Of a DNA stretch of 64,000 nt, positions 1 through 11,683 are shown piece after piece (position 1 is the first letter of the stretch; each line of letters begins with the position of its first letter). A program made the position numbers and the translations under genes. This DNA is from Melastoma dodecandrum (taxonomy: Eukaryota > Streptophyta > Magnoliopsida > Myrtales > Melastomataceae): positions 1-64,000 of the forward strand of contig JARUPY010000443.1 of the NCBI GenBank assembly GCA_029817715.1. The letters are read 5' to 3'. Under the pieces are notes generated by a model that saw only the letters and a program-made list of their open reading frames with translations, made no database searches and had not been told where the DNA came from.

Positions 1-894
1 AGAAAGAGAACTCCCGTAAGAGTCTCGGTGCCGTGGAATGTGTACAAGGTTTGACGACGGATACAAACCGAGGAGACGACATCGTCAACTAGCGGATTGT
101 GCGCGACGCGACGTAATTGCTTGTCGTCTGACATTTCTTTCACCAATGATGACATAAGCACGACGGGACCCGCGAGAGGGAGAAAAGCCACGCCTTTAGC
201 ACAAGAGAGGTAAATGACCGATTTTCGGCCATTCAGGCGGACGTCCGGCCATCGTACGTAAGGGGCGCGCCATCCCAGTCATTTGCCCGATTGAAATTCG
301 AAGAGAAACAGGCATACGACATCGGCCTTGTCCGTCGAATGAAAAATTTATTTTCGGGCGGAACAAGCCGTTGAAGGTGCTCATAAGGACTTTCGCTTCG
401 TCGAACCGACTTCGCCCAACAACGTGCGGTTCCCGTAATTTCAGAATCGCTTAGGAAGCAAGGTGCGAATGACATATGCCATTGGCGTATCTTGACTGTA
501 GTATTTCGTGTTGTAAAGTGATTAGTCATAATGAATTGGTTGTTGTGATGAAAATTAACTCTCCAACACCTACGACTCAGGTGCAGGGAACGCTGCCGGA
601 AACACGATATCCGTTTTTGACGGGTAGAGAGAGGTACTTCGTCCGTGTCGCCTTCGTTTTTCGCCGAGTTGCATTCATTGCCGTACACATTCCACGTAAT
701 TTTCTAATAGAACTCCACGAATTCCGCCTCGTTCGCGACATTTCGATTCTTATTGGGGAAGAGAGTGACGAGATGCGTGGGCAACACGATCGATTGAAGC
801 ATTGGAAAATAATCATGTTCACGGTGTGCGACCCTTCAACATTGTGAGAGATACACAAAGAATAATGTAGCCGAATCGTATGTTTCCACGGACA

Positions 895-1563
895 TCATGT
901 CCGATTATATGCCATCGACCACGTTATTGCCTCGACACCGACATCCCTGTCTAGCCCAAGAGCGGTCCAGACCGCATTCGATCCATCGACAACGTTATGT
1001 GGACAAGGTGGTTGGTTGGCGTGCTCCTCGTCGCAGCCGTTCATTGAGTCACACTCGTCGACCACCGTAGCAAGAACGGTTCTTCCCGTTTTCAAAGAGG
1101 ATATTTTTATTTTCCTTCCGCATCGAGATCCACCGCTATACCATCCCGTGGACAACGCAACCACGGGATCAGAGTTCGAATGGAAACGACCGTCGCACTC
1201 CGAAGGGGCACCTCCATCCCCGCCTTCGCTGAAATCATTATTCATCAACCTGGCACTCGTCGAATAAGTCACGGGAGGCGAACAATCGTATCGCGAATAG
1301 GATTTCCCGCCACAGTGCATCGTTCCCGATGGTCTGCAGCTAGCAGGAGCCGACGACGGTAACTCGGAAAGAGTAGACATGCATATTTGAGTGCCAACGT
1401 CGGGATCGTCTTCGCACATGCCGTTGACGCAAATTAGCTGTCCGTCACAGTCGTCGAGTGAGCTGCACGTACCCCTACAAAATGTGGCGCCCGATGGTGT
1501 AGGGACACCAATGATGCACGCGACAACTAGGATCAAAGAGGTAAATTCCGCAGCGTTTGCCAT
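895..1563 (-). CDS. Kiwellin, array copy 1 (stop-loss extension, 222 aa)
   Basis: Kiwellins are secreted, cysteine-rich plant proteins with a double-psi beta-barrel core, known from kiwifruit as an allergen and from maize as inhibitors of a fungal secreted chorismate mutase. What shows it: a hydrophobic signal peptide (about residues 1-26), then 14 cysteines at 29, 33, 39, 45, 50, 61, 76, 84, 94, 123, 148, 171, 177 and 187, with the family motifs [58 protein letters not shown] and [11 protein letters not shown]. The ATG at 1563 fits the signal peptide. Unlike all other copies, the TAG stop has become TAT, adding four residues (YNRT) before a TGA. Other changes are G30R, D51E, P65L and T107M. 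All 14 cysteines are kept. No intron is visible. Confidence 0.93.
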   Translation of the reverse strand: MANAAEFTSLILVVACIIGVPTPSGATFCRGTCSSLDDCDGQLICVNGMCEDDPDVGTQICMSTLSELPSSAPASCRPSGTMHCGGKSYSRYDCSPPVTYSTSARLMNNDFSEGGDGGAPSECDGRFHSNSDPVVALSTGWYSGGSRCGRKIKISSLKTGRTVLATVVDECDSMNGCDEEHANQPPCPHNVVDGSNAVWTALGLDRDVGVEAITWSMAYNRT

Positions 1564-1653
1564 GGACTGAGGCGTCGGGGCGTACTTTCGCTATAGGAAG
1601 CCTTTTTTTTGTGACTGTTGAGCTTGAGGTGGAAGAACGGAGACTTGGTCATC

Positions 1654-1659
1654 TTTATA
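1654..1659 (-). promoter_or_regulatory. TATA box, kiwellin copy 1
   Basis: TATAAA on the minus strand, about 90 bp upstream of the ATG at 1563. This would give a leader of roughly 60 nt. The same box sits at the same distance in every copy. Confidence 0.6.
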
Positions 1660-2726
1660 CAGGTTGTGATGAGAAACGGTTTCTCGTGGAATCTTCATAC
1701 CGTTCCTTGTCTTTTTAAAACCATTGACCGCTATGCCTTCTCGTTTTGACTCAAACCCAAGGTCTCGAGCCAGACCAGCGGACCGTCTTTCTTGACAAAA
1801 AAATTCAAGCGTCTAAATACAAGTAATTGAACTCCCGTAAGAGTCTCGCTGCCGTGGAATGTGTAAAAGGTTTGACGACGGATACAAACCGAGGAAACGA
1901 CATCGTCAACTTGCGGATTGGGCGCGACGCGACGTAATTGCTTGTCGTCTGACATTTCTTTGACCAATGATGACATAAGCACGACGGGACCCGCGAGAGG
2001 GAGAAAAGCCACGCCTTTAGCACAAGAGAGGTAAATGACCGATTTTCGGCCATTCAGGCGGACGTCCGGCCATCGTACGTAAGGGGCGCGCCATCCCGGT
2101 CATTTGCCCGATTGAAATTCGAAGAGAAACCGGCATACGACATCGGCCTTGTCCGTCGAATGAAAAATTTATTTTCGGGCGGAACAAGCCGTTGAAGGTG
2201 CTCATAAGGACTTTCGCTTCGTCGAACCGACTTCGCCCAACAACGTGCGGTTCCCGTAATTTCGGAATCGCTTAGGAAGCAAGATGCGAAGAACATATGC
2301 CATTGGCGTATCTTGACTGTAGTATTTCGCGTTGTAAAGTGATTAGTCATAATGAATTCGTTGTTGTGATGAAAATTAACCCTCCAACACCTACGACTCA
2401 GGTGCAAGGAACGCTGCCGGAAACACGATATCCGTTTTTGACGGGTAGAGAGAGGTACTTCGTCTGTGTCGCCTTCGTTTTTCGCCAAGTTGCATTCATT
2501 GCCGTACACATTCCACGTAATTTTCTAATAGAACTCCACGAATTCCGCCTCGTTCGCGACATTTCGATTCGTATTGGGGAAGAGGGTGACGAGATGCGTG
2601 GGCAACAGGATCAATTGAAGCATTTGAAAATAATCATGTCACGGTGTGCGACCCTTCAACATTGTGAGAGATACACAAAGAATAATGTAGCCGAATCGTA
2701 TGTTTCAACGGACATCATGTCCGATT

Positions 2727-3383
2727 CTATGCCATCGACCACGTTATTGCCTCGACACCGACATCCCTGTCTCGCCCAAGAGCGGTCCAGACCGCATTCG
2801 ATCCATCGACAACGTTATGTGGACAAGGTGGTTGGTTGGCGCGCTCCTCGTCGCAGCTGTTCATTGAGTCACACTCGTCGACCACCGTAGCAAGGACGGT
2901 TCTTCCCGTTTTCAAAGAGGATATTTTTATTTTCCTTCCGCATCGAGATCCACCGCTATACCATCCCGTGGACAACGCAACCACGGGATCAGAGTTCGAA
3001 TGGAAACGACCGTCGCACTCCGAAGGGGCACCTCCATCCCCGCCTTCGCTGAAATCATTATTCGTCAACCTGGCACTCGTCGAATAAGTCACGGGAGGCG
3101 AACAATCGTATCGCGAATAGGATTTCCCGCCACAGTGCATCGTTCCCGATGGTCTGCAGCTAGGAGGAGCCGACAACGGTAACTCGGAAGGAGTAGACAT
3201 GCATATTTGAGTGCCAACGTCGGGATCGTCACCGCACATGCCATTGACGCAAATTAGCTGTCCGTCACAGTCGTCGAGTGAGCTGCACGTACCCCCACAA
3301 AATGTGGCGCCCGATGGTGTAGGGACACCAATGATGCACGCGACAACTAGGATCAAAGAGGTAAATTCCGCAGCGTTTGCCAT
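2727..3383 (-). CDS. Kiwellin, array copy 2 (218 aa)
   Basis: Intact 218-codon kiwellin ending in TAG, with the signal peptide and all 14 cysteines. Changes against the array consensus are D51G, S70L, A74P, G176S, H181R and L204R. The same six changes occur in copy 4, and the two proteins differ only at residue 11. The 3' flank shares a 1-bp deletion with copy 4, which points to conversion or a two-unit duplication. With full cysteines and no break, it is a good candidate for a working gene. Confidence 0.94.
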   Translation of the reverse strand: MANAAEFTSLILVVACIIGVPTPSGATFCGGTCSSLDDCDGQLICVNGMCGDDPDVGTQICMSTPSELPLSAPPSCRPSGTMHCGGKSYSRYDCSPPVTYSTSARLTNNDFSEGGDGGAPSECDGRFHSNSDPVVALSTGWYSGGSRCGRKIKISSLKTGRTVLATVVDECDSMNSCDEERANQPPCPHNVVDGSNAVWTALGRDRDVGVEAITWSMA

Positions 3384-3473
3384 GGACTGAGGCGTCGGGG
3401 CGTACTTTCGCTATAGGAAGCCTTTTTTTTGTGACTGTTGAGCATGAGGTGGAAGAACGGAGACTTGGTCATT

Positions 3474-3479
3474 TTTATA
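3474..3479 (-). promoter_or_regulatory. TATA box, kiwellin copy 2
   Basis: TATAAA on the minus strand ~90 bp upstream of the ATG at 3383. The base next to it differs slightly from the other copies (atttttatac on the plus strand). Confidence 0.58.
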
Positions 3480-4547
3480 CGGGTTGTGATGAGAAACGGT
3501 TTCTCGTGGAATCTTCATACCGTTCCTTGTCTTTTTAAAACCATTGACCGCTATGCCTTCTCGTTTTGACTCGAACACAAGATCTCGAGCCAGACCAGCG
3601 GACCGTCTTTCTTGACAAAAAAATTCAAGCGTCTAAATACAAGAAAGAGAACTCCCGTAAGAGTCTCGGTGCCGTGGAATGTGTAAAAGGTTTGACGACG
3701 GATACAAACCGAGGAAACGACATCGTCAACTTGCGGATTGTGCGCGACGCGACGTAATTGCTTGTCGTCTGACATTTCTTTGACCAATGATGACATAAGC
3801 ACGACGGGACCCGCGAGAGGGAGAAAAGCCACGCCTTTAGCACAAGAGAGGTAAATGACCGATTTTCGGCCATTCAGGCGGACGTCCGGCCATCGTACGT
3901 AAGGGGCGCGCCATCCCAGTCATTTGCCCGATTGAAATTCGAAGAGAAACAGGCATACGACATCGGCCTTGTCCGTCGAATGAAAAATTTATTTTCGGGC
4001 GGAACAAGCCGTTGAAGGTGCTCATAAGGACTTTCGCTTCGTCGAACCGACTTCGCCCAACAACGTGCGGTTCCCGTAATTTCAGAATCGCTTAGGAAGC
4101 AAGATGCGAAGAACATATGCCATTGGCGTATCTTGACTGTAGTATTTCGCGTTGTAAAGTGATTAGTCATAATGAATTCGTTGTTGTGATGAAAATTAAC
4201 CCTCCAACACCTACGACTCAGGTGCAAGGAACGCTGCCGGAAACACGATATCCGTTTTTGACGGGTAGAGAGAGGTACTTCGTCTGTGTCGCCTTCGTTT
4301 TTCGCCAAGTTGCATTCATTGCCGTACACATTCCACGTAATTTTCTAATAGAACTCCACGAATTCCGCCTCGTTCGCGACATTTCGATTCGTATTGGGGA
4401 AGAGGGTGACGAGATGCGTGGGCAACAGGATCAATTGAAGCATTTGAAAATAATCATGTTCACGGTGTTCGACCCTTCAGCATTGTGAGAGATACACAAA
4501 GAGTAATGTAGCCGAATCGTATGTTTCCACGGACATCATGTCCGATT

Positions 4548-5204
4548 CTATGCCATCGACCACGTTATTGCCTCGACACCGACATCCCTGTCTATCCCAA
4601 GAGCGGTCCAGACCGCATTCGATCCCTCCACAACGTTATGTGGACAAGGTGGTTGGTTGGCGTGCTCCTCGTCGCAGCCGTTCATTGAGTCACACTCGTC
4701 GACCACCGTAGCAAGAACCGTTCTTCCCGTTTTCAAAGAGGATATTTTTATTTTCCTTCCGCATCGAGATCCACCGCTATACCATCCCGTGGACAACGCA
4801 ACCACGGGATCAGAGTTCGAATGGAAACGACCGTCGCACTCCGAAGGGGCACCTCCATCCCCGCCTTCGCTGAAATCATTATTCGTCAACCTGGCACTAG
4901 TCGAATAAGTCACGGGAGGCGAACAATCGTATCGCGAATAGGATTTCCCGCCACAGTGCATCGTTCCCGATGGTCTGCTGCTAGCAGGAGCCGACGACGG
5001 TAACTCGGAAGGAGTAGACATGCATATTTGAGTGCCAACGTCGGGATCGTCATCGCACATGCCGTTGACGCAAATTAGCTGTCCGTCACAGTCGTCGAGT
5101 GAGCTGCATGTACCCCCACAAAATGTGGCGCCCGATGGTGTAGGGACACCAATGATGCACGCGACAACTAGGATCAAAGAGGTAAATTCCGCAGCGTTTG
5201 CCAT
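4548..5204 (-). CDS. Kiwellin, array copy 3 (C76S, 218 aa)
   Basis: Full-length 218-codon kiwellin with signal peptide and TAG stop. Cysteine 76 is replaced by serine (ASSRPSG against ASCRPSG), leaving 13 cysteines and so one unpaired partner if all 14 form disulfides, as expected for the family. Other changes are D193E and L204I. It is open throughout and keeps its TATA box. Whether it still folds is uncertain. Confidence 0.92.
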   Translation of the reverse strand: MANAAEFTSLILVVACIIGVPTPSGATFCGGTCSSLDDCDGQLICVNGMCDDDPDVGTQICMSTPSELPSSAPASSRPSGTMHCGGKSYSRYDCSPPVTYSTSARLTNNDFSEGGDGGAPSECDGRFHSNSDPVVALSTGWYSGGSRCGRKIKISSLKTGRTVLATVVDECDSMNGCDEEHANQPPCPHNVVEGSNAVWTALGIDRDVGVEAITWSMA

Positions 5205-5293
5205 GGACTGAGGCGTCGGGGCGTACTTTCGCTATAGGAAGCCTTTTTTTGTGACTGTTGAGCTTGAAGTGGAAGAACGGAGACTTGGTCATC

Positions 5294-5299
5294 TTTATA
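5294..5299 (-). promoter_or_regulatory. TATA box, kiwellin copy 3
   Basis: TATAAA on the minus strand ~90 bp upstream of the ATG at 5204. Confidence 0.6.
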
Positions 5300-6366
5300 C
5301 GGGTTGTGATGAGAAACGGTTTCCCGTGGAATCTTCATACCGTTCCTTGTCTTTTTAAAACCATTGACCGCTATGCCTTCTCGTTTTGACTCGAACACAA
5401 GATCTCCAGCCAAACCAGCGGACCGTCTTTCTTGACAAAAAAATTCAAGCGTCTAAATACAAGAAAGAGAACTCCCGTAAGAGTCTCGGTGCCGTGGAAT
5501 GTGTAAAAGGTGTGACGACGGATACAAACCGAGGAAACGACATCGTCAACTTGCGGATTGTGCGCGACGCGACGTAATTGCTTGTCGTCTGACATTTCTT
5601 TGACCAATGATGACATAAGCACGACGGGACCCGTGGGAGGGAGAAAAGCCACGCCTTTAGCACAACAGAGGTAAATGACCGAATTTCGGCCATTCAGGCG
5701 GACGTCCGGCCATCGTACGTAAGGGGCGCGCCATCCCGGTCATTTGCCCGATTGAAATTCGAAGAGAAACAGGCATACGACATCGGCCTTGTCCGTCGAA
5801 TGAAAAATTTATTTTCGGGCGGAACAAGCCGTTGAAGGTGCTCATAAGGACTTTCGCTTCGTCGAACCGACTTCGCCCAACAACGTGCGGTTCCCGTAAT
5901 TTCGGAATCGCTTAGGAAGCAAGATGCGAAGAACATATGCCATTGGCGTATCTTGACTGTAGTATTTCGCGTTGTAAAGTGATTAGTCATAATGAATTCG
6001 TTGTTGTGATGAAAATTAACCCTCCAACACCTACGACTCAGGTGCAAGGAACGCTGCCGGAAACACGATATCCGTTTTTGACGGGTAGAGAGAGGTACTT
6101 CGTCTGTGTCGCCTTCGTTTTTCGCCAAGTTGCATTCATTGCCGTACACATTCCACGTAATTTTCTAATAGAACTCCACGAATTCCGCCTCGTTCGCGAC
6201 ATTTCGATTCGTATTGGGGAAGAGGGTGACGAGATGCGTGGGCAACAGGATCAATTGAAGCATTTGAAAATAATCATGTCACGGTGTGCGACCCTTCAAC
6301 ATTGTGAGAGATACACAAAGAATAATGTAGCCGAATCGTATGTTTCAACGGACATCATGTCCGATT

Positions 6367-7023
6367 CTATGCCATCGACCACGTTATTGCCTCGACACCG
6401 ACATCCCTGTCTCGCCCAAGAGCGGTCCAGACCGCATTCGATCCATCGACAACGTTATGTGGACAAGGTGGTTGGTTGGCGCGCTCCTCGTCGCAGCTGT
6501 TCATTGAGTCACACTCGTCGACCACCGTAGCAAGGACGGTTCTTCCCGTTTTCAAAGAGGATATTTTTATTTTCCTTCCGCATCGAGATCCACCGCTATA
6601 CCATCCCGTGGACAACGCAACCACGGGATCAGAGTTCGAATGGAAACGACCGTCGCACTCCGAAGGGGCACCTCCATCCCCGCCTTCGCTGAAATCATTA
6701 TTCGTCAACCTGGCACTCGTCGAATAAGTCACGGGAGGCGAACAATCGTATCGCGAATAGGATTTCCCGCCACAGTGCATCGTTCCCGATGGTCTGCAGC
6801 TAGGAGGAGCCGACAACGGTAACTCGGAAGGAGTAGACATGCATATTTGAGTGCCAACGTCGGGATCGTCACCGCACATGCCATTGACGCAAATTAGCTG
6901 TCCGTCACAGTCGTCGAGTGAGCTGCACGTACCCCCACAAAATGTGGCGCCCGATGGTGTAGGGACACCAATGATGCACGCGACAACTAGCATCAAAGAG
7001 GTAAATTCCGCAGCGTTTGCCAT
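6367..7023 (-). CDS. Kiwellin, array copy 4 (near-twin of copy 2)
   Basis: Intact 218-codon kiwellin with all 14 cysteines. It carries the copy-2 changes D51G, S70L, A74P, G176S, H181R and L204R plus I11M in the signal peptide. Its surroundings on both sides also match copy 2 at nearly every diagnostic base, although one unit lies between them. Confidence 0.94.
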   Translation of the reverse strand: MANAAEFTSLMLVVACIIGVPTPSGATFCGGTCSSLDDCDGQLICVNGMCGDDPDVGTQICMSTPSELPLSAPPSCRPSGTMHCGGKSYSRYDCSPPVTYSTSARLTNNDFSEGGDGGAPSECDGRFHSNSDPVVALSTGWYSGGSRCGRKIKISSLKTGRTVLATVVDECDSMNSCDEERANQPPCPHNVVDGSNAVWTALGRDRDVGVEAITWSMA

Positions 7024-7113
7024 GGACTGAGGCGTCGGGGCGTACTTTCGCTATAGGAAGCCTTTTTTTTGTGACTGTTGAGCTTGAGGTGGATGAACGG
7101 AGACTTCGTCATC

Positions 7114-7119
7114 TTTATA
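7114..7119 (-). promoter_or_regulatory. TATA box, kiwellin copy 4
   Basis: TATAAA on the minus strand ~90 bp upstream of the ATG at 7023. Confidence 0.6.
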
Positions 7120-8186
7120 CGGGTTGTGATGAGAAACGGTTTCTCGTGGAATCTTCATACCGTTCCTTGTCTTTTTAAAACCATTGACCGCTATGCCTTC
7201 TCGTTTTGACTCGAACACAAGATCTCGAGCCAGACCAGCGGACCGTCTTTCTTGACAAAAAAATTCAAGCGTCTAAATACAAGAAATAGAACTCCCGTAA
7301 GAGTCTCGGTGCCGTGGAATGTGTAAAAGGTTTGACGACGGATACAAACCGAGGAAACGACATCGTCAACTTGCGGATTGTGCGCGACGAGACGTAATTG
7401 CTTGTCGTCTGACATTTCTTTGACCAATTCTGACATAAGCACGACGGGACCCGCGAGAGGGAGAAAAGCCACTCCTTTAGCACAAGAGAGGTAAATGACC
7501 GATTTTCGGCCATTCTGGCGGACGTCCGGCCATCGTACGTAAGGGGCGCGCATCCCGGTCATTTGCCCGATTGAAATTCGAAGAGAAACAGGCATACGAC
7601 ATCGGCCTTGTCCGTCGAATGAAAAATTTATTTTCGGGCGGAACAAGCCGTTGAAGGTGCTCATAAGGACTTTCGCTTCGTCGAACCGACTTCGCCCAAC
7701 AACGTGCGGTTCCCGTAATTTCGGAATCGCTTAGGAAGCAAGATGCGAAGAACATATGCCATTGGCGTATCTTGACTGTAGTATTTCGCGTTGTAAAGTG
7801 ATTAGTCATAATGAATTCGTTGTTGTGATGAAAATTAACCCTCCAACACCTACGACTCAGGTGCAAGGAACGCTGCCGGAAACACGATATCCGTTTTTGA
7901 CGGGTAGAGAGAGGTACTTCGTCTGTGTCGCCTTCGTTTTTCGCCAAGTTGCATTCATTGCCGTACACATTCCACGTAATTTTCTAATAGAACTCCACGA
8001 ATTCCGCCTCGTTCGCGACATTTCGATTCGTATTGGGGAAGAGGGTGACGAGATGCGTGGGCAACAGGATCAATTGAAGCATTTGAAAATAATCATGTTC
8101 ACGGTGTGCGACCCTTCAACATTGTGAGAGATACACAAAGAATAATGTAGCCGAATCGTATGTTTCCACGGACATCATGTCCGATT

Positions 8187-8843
8187 CTATGCCATCGACC
8201 ACGTTATTGCCTCGACACCGACATCCCTGTCTAGCCCAAGAGCGGTCCAGACCGCATTCGATCCATCGACAACGTTATGTGGACAAGGTGGTTGGTTGGC
8301 GTGCTCCTCGTCGCAGCCGTTCATTGAGTCACACTCGTCGACCACCGTAGCAAGAACGGTTCTTCCCGTTTTCAAAGAGGATATTTTTATTTTCCTTCCG
8401 CATCGAGATCCACCGCTATACCATCCCGTGGACAACGCAACCACGGGATCAGAGTTCGAATGGAAACGACCGTCGCACTCCGAAGGGGCACCTCCATCCC
8501 CGCCTTCGCTGAAATCATTATTCGTCAACCTGGCACTCGTCGAATAAGTCACGGGAGGCGAACAATCGTATCGCGAATAGGATTTCCCGCCACAGTGCAT
8601 CGTTCCCGATGGTCTGCAGCTAGCAGGAGCCGACGACGGTAACTCGGAAGGAGTAGACATGCATATTTGAGTGCCAACGTCGGGATCGTCAGCGCACATA
8701 CCGTTGACGCAAATTAGCTGTCCGTCACCGTCGTCGAGTGAGCTGCACGTACCCCCACAAAATGTGGCGCCCGATGGTGTTGGGACACCAATGATGCACG
8801 CGACAACTAGGATCAAAGAGGTAAATTCCGCAGCGTTTGCCAT
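8187..8843 (-). CDS. Kiwellin, array copy 5 (C39G, 218 aa)
   Basis: Full-length kiwellin with signal peptide and TAG stop. Cysteine 39 in the first cysteine-rich motif is glycine (DDGDGQ against DDCDGQ), leaving 13 cysteines. D51A is the other change. The spacer to its left carries small indels that fuse reading frames closed in other units, which argues those spacer frames are not genes. Confidence 0.92.
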   Translation of the reverse strand: MANAAEFTSLILVVACIIGVPTPSGATFCGGTCSSLDDGDGQLICVNGMCADDPDVGTQICMSTPSELPSSAPASCRPSGTMHCGGKSYSRYDCSPPVTYSTSARLTNNDFSEGGDGGAPSECDGRFHSNSDPVVALSTGWYSGGSRCGRKIKISSLKTGRTVLATVVDECDSMNGCDEEHANQPPCPHNVVDGSNAVWTALGLDRDVGVEAITWSMA

Positions 8844-8932
8844 GGACTGAGGCGTCGGGGCGTACTTTCGCTATAGGAAGCCTTTTTTTGTGACTGTTGA
8901 GCTTGAGGTGGAAGAACGGAGACTTGGTCATC

Positions 8933-8938
8933 TTTATA
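8933..8938 (-). promoter_or_regulatory. TATA box, kiwellin copy 5
   Basis: TATAAA on the minus strand ~90 bp upstream of the ATG at 8843. Confidence 0.6.
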
Positions 8939-10006
8939 CGGGTTGTGATGAGAAACGGTTTCTCGTGGAATCTTCATACCGTTCCTTGTCTTTTTAAAAC
9001 CATTGACCGCTATGCCTTCTCGTCTTGACTCGAACCCAATATCTCGAGCTAGACCAGCGGACCGTCTTTCTTGACAAAAAAATTTAAGCGTCTAAATACA
9101 AGAAAGAGAACTCCCGTAAGAGTCTCGGTGCCGTGGAATGTGTAAAAGGTTTGTCGACGGATACAAACCGAGGAAATGACATCGTCAACTTGCGGATTGT
9201 GCGCGACGCGACGTAATTGCTTGTCGTCCGACATTTCTTTGACCAATGATGACATAAGCACGATGGGACCCGCGAGAGGGAGAAAAGCCACGCCTTTAGC
9301 ATAACAGAGGTAAATGACCGATTTTCGGCCATTCAGGCGGACGTCTGGCCATCGTACGTAAGGGGCGCACCTTCCCGGTCATTTGCCCGAATGAAATTCG
9401 AAGAGAAATAGGCATACGACATCGGCCTTGTCCGTCGAATGAAAAATTTATTTTCGGGCGGAACAAACCGTTGAAGGTGCTCATGAGGACTTTCGCTTCG
9501 TCGAACCGACTTCGTCAAACAACGTGCGGTTCCCGTAATTTCAGAATCGCTTAGGAAGCAAGATGCGAAGAACATATGCCATTGGCGTATCTTGACAGTA
9601 GTATTTCGTGTTGTAAAGTGATTAGTCATACTGAATTCGTTGTTGTGATGAAAATTAACTCTCCAACACCTACGACTCAGGTGCAGGGAACGCTGCCGGA
9701 AACACGATATCCGTTCTTGACGGGTAGAGAGAGGTACTTCGTCCGTGTCGCCTTCGTTTTTCGCCGAGTTGCATTCATTGCCGTACACATTCCACGTAAT
9801 TTTCGAATAGAACTCCACGAATTCCGCCTCGTTCGCGACATTTCGATTCTTATTGGGGAAGAGAATGACGAGATGCGTGGGCAACATGATCGATTGAAGC
9901 ATTGGAAAATAATCATGTTCACGGTGTGCGACCCTTCAACATTGTGAGAGATAAACAAAGAATAATGTAGCCGAATCGTATGTTTCCATGGACATCATGT
10001 CCGATT

Positions 10007-10663
10007 CTATGCCATCGACCATGTTATTGCCTCGACACCGACATCCCTGTCTAGCCCAAGAGCGGTCCAGACCGCATTCGATCCATCGACAACGTTATGT
10101 GGACAAGGTGGTTGGTTGGCGTGCTCCTCGTCGCAGCCGTTCATTGAGTCACACTCGTCGACCACCGTAGCAAGAACGGTTCTTCCCGTTTTCAAAGAGG
10201 ATATTTTTATTTTCCTTCCGCATCGAGATCCACCGCTATACCATCCCGTGGACAACGCAACCACGGGATCAGAGTTCGAATGGAAACGACCGTCGCACTC
10301 CGAAGGGGCACCTCCATCCCCGCCTTCGCTGAAAGCATTATTCGTCAACCTGGCACTAGTCGAATAAGTCACGGGAGGCGAACAATCGTATCGCGAATAG
10401 GATTTCCCGCCACAGTGCATCGTTCCCGATGGTCTGCAGCTAGCAGGAGCCGACGACGGTAACTCGGAAGGAGTAGACATGCATATTTGAGTGCCAACGT
10501 CGGGATCGTCATCGCACATGCCGTTGACGCAAATTAGCTGTCCGTCACAGTCGTCGAGTGAGCTGCACGTACCCCCACAAAATGTGGCGCCCGATGGTGT
10601 AGGGACACCAATGATGCAGGCGACAACTAGGATCAAAGAGGTAAATTCCGCAGCGTTTGCCAT
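10007..10663 (-). CDS. Kiwellin, array copy 6 (D110A, 218 aa)
   Basis: Intact 218-codon kiwellin with all 14 cysteines. Aspartate 110 in the conserved [11 protein letters not shown] stretch is alanine, at a position otherwise invariant in the array. About 1 kb upstream of its ATG the spacer is interrupted by the LTR-like insertion, so distal promoter sequence may be displaced. The TATA box is untouched. Confidence 0.93.
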   Translation of the reverse strand: MANAAEFTSLILVVACIIGVPTPSGATFCGGTCSSLDDCDGQLICVNGMCDDDPDVGTQICMSTPSELPSSAPASCRPSGTMHCGGKSYSRYDCSPPVTYSTSARLTNNAFSEGGDGGAPSECDGRFHSNSDPVVALSTGWYSGGSRCGRKIKISSLKTGRTVLATVVDECDSMNGCDEEHANQPPCPHNVVDGSNAVWTALGLDRDVGVEAITWSMA

Positions 10664-10752
10664 GGACTGAGGCGTCGGGGCGTACTTTCGCTATAGGAAG
10701 CCTTTTTTTGTGACTGTTGAGCTTGATGTGGAAGAACGGAGACTTGGTCATC

Positions 10753-10758
10753 TTTATA
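10753..10758 (-). promoter_or_regulatory. TATA box, kiwellin copy 6
   Basis: TATAAA on the minus strand ~90 bp upstream of the ATG at 10663. Confidence 0.6.
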
Positions 10759-11683
10759 CGGGTTGTGATGAGAAACGGTTTCTCGTGGAATCTTCATACC
10801 GTTCCTTGTCTTTTTAAAACCATTGACCGCTATGCCTTCTCGTTTTGACTCGAACACAAGATCTCGAGCTAGACCTGCGGACCGTCTTTCTTGACAAAAA
10901 AATTCAAGCGTCTAAATGCAAGAAAGAGAACTCCCGTAAGAGTCTCGGTGCCGTGGAATGTGTAAAAGGTTTGACGACGGATACAAACCGAGGAAACGAC
11001 ATCGTCAACTTGCGGATTGTGCGCGACGCGACGTAATTGTTTGTCGTCTGACATTTCTTTGACCAATGATGACATAAGCACGACGGGACCCGTGAGAGGG
11101 AGAAAACCACGCCTTTAGCACAAGAGAGGTAAATGACCGATTTTCGGCCATTCAGGCGGACGTCCGGCCATCGTACGTAAGGGACGCGCCTTCCCAGTCA
11201 TTCGCCCGAATGAAATTCGAAGAGAAACAGGCATACGACATCGGCCTTGTCCGTCGAATGAAAAATTTATTTTCGGGGCGGAACAAGCCGTTGAAGGTGC
11301 TCATAAGGACTTTCGCTTCGTCGAACCGACTTCGCCCAACAACGTGCGGTTCCCGTAATTTCAAAATCGCTTAGGAAGCAAGATGCGAAGAACATATGCC
11401 ATTGGCGTATCTGGATTGTAGTATTTCGTGTTGTAATGTGATTAGTCATAACGAATTCGTTGTTGTGACGAAATTTAACTCTCCAACACCTACGACTCAG
11501 GTGCAGGGAACGCTGCCGGAAACACGATATCCGTTTTTGACGGGTAGAGAGAGCTACTTCGTCCGTGTCGCCTTTGTTTTTCGCCGAGTTGCATTCGTTG
11601 CCGTACACATTCCATGTAATTTTTTAATAGAACTCTACGAATTCCGCCTCGATCGCGTCATTTCGATTCTTATTGGGGAAGAG

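Noticed and set aside
233..847. Long ORFs in the kiwellin spacer, repeated in every unit (151-aa minus, 123-aa plus, 93-aa and 62-aa minus)
   Set aside because: They overlap on both strands. In units 2 and 4 a 1-bp deletion changes the 123-codon frame to 197 codons, and near 7.5 kb an indel fuses two others. Their persistence follows from low divergence between units, not from selection on a protein.
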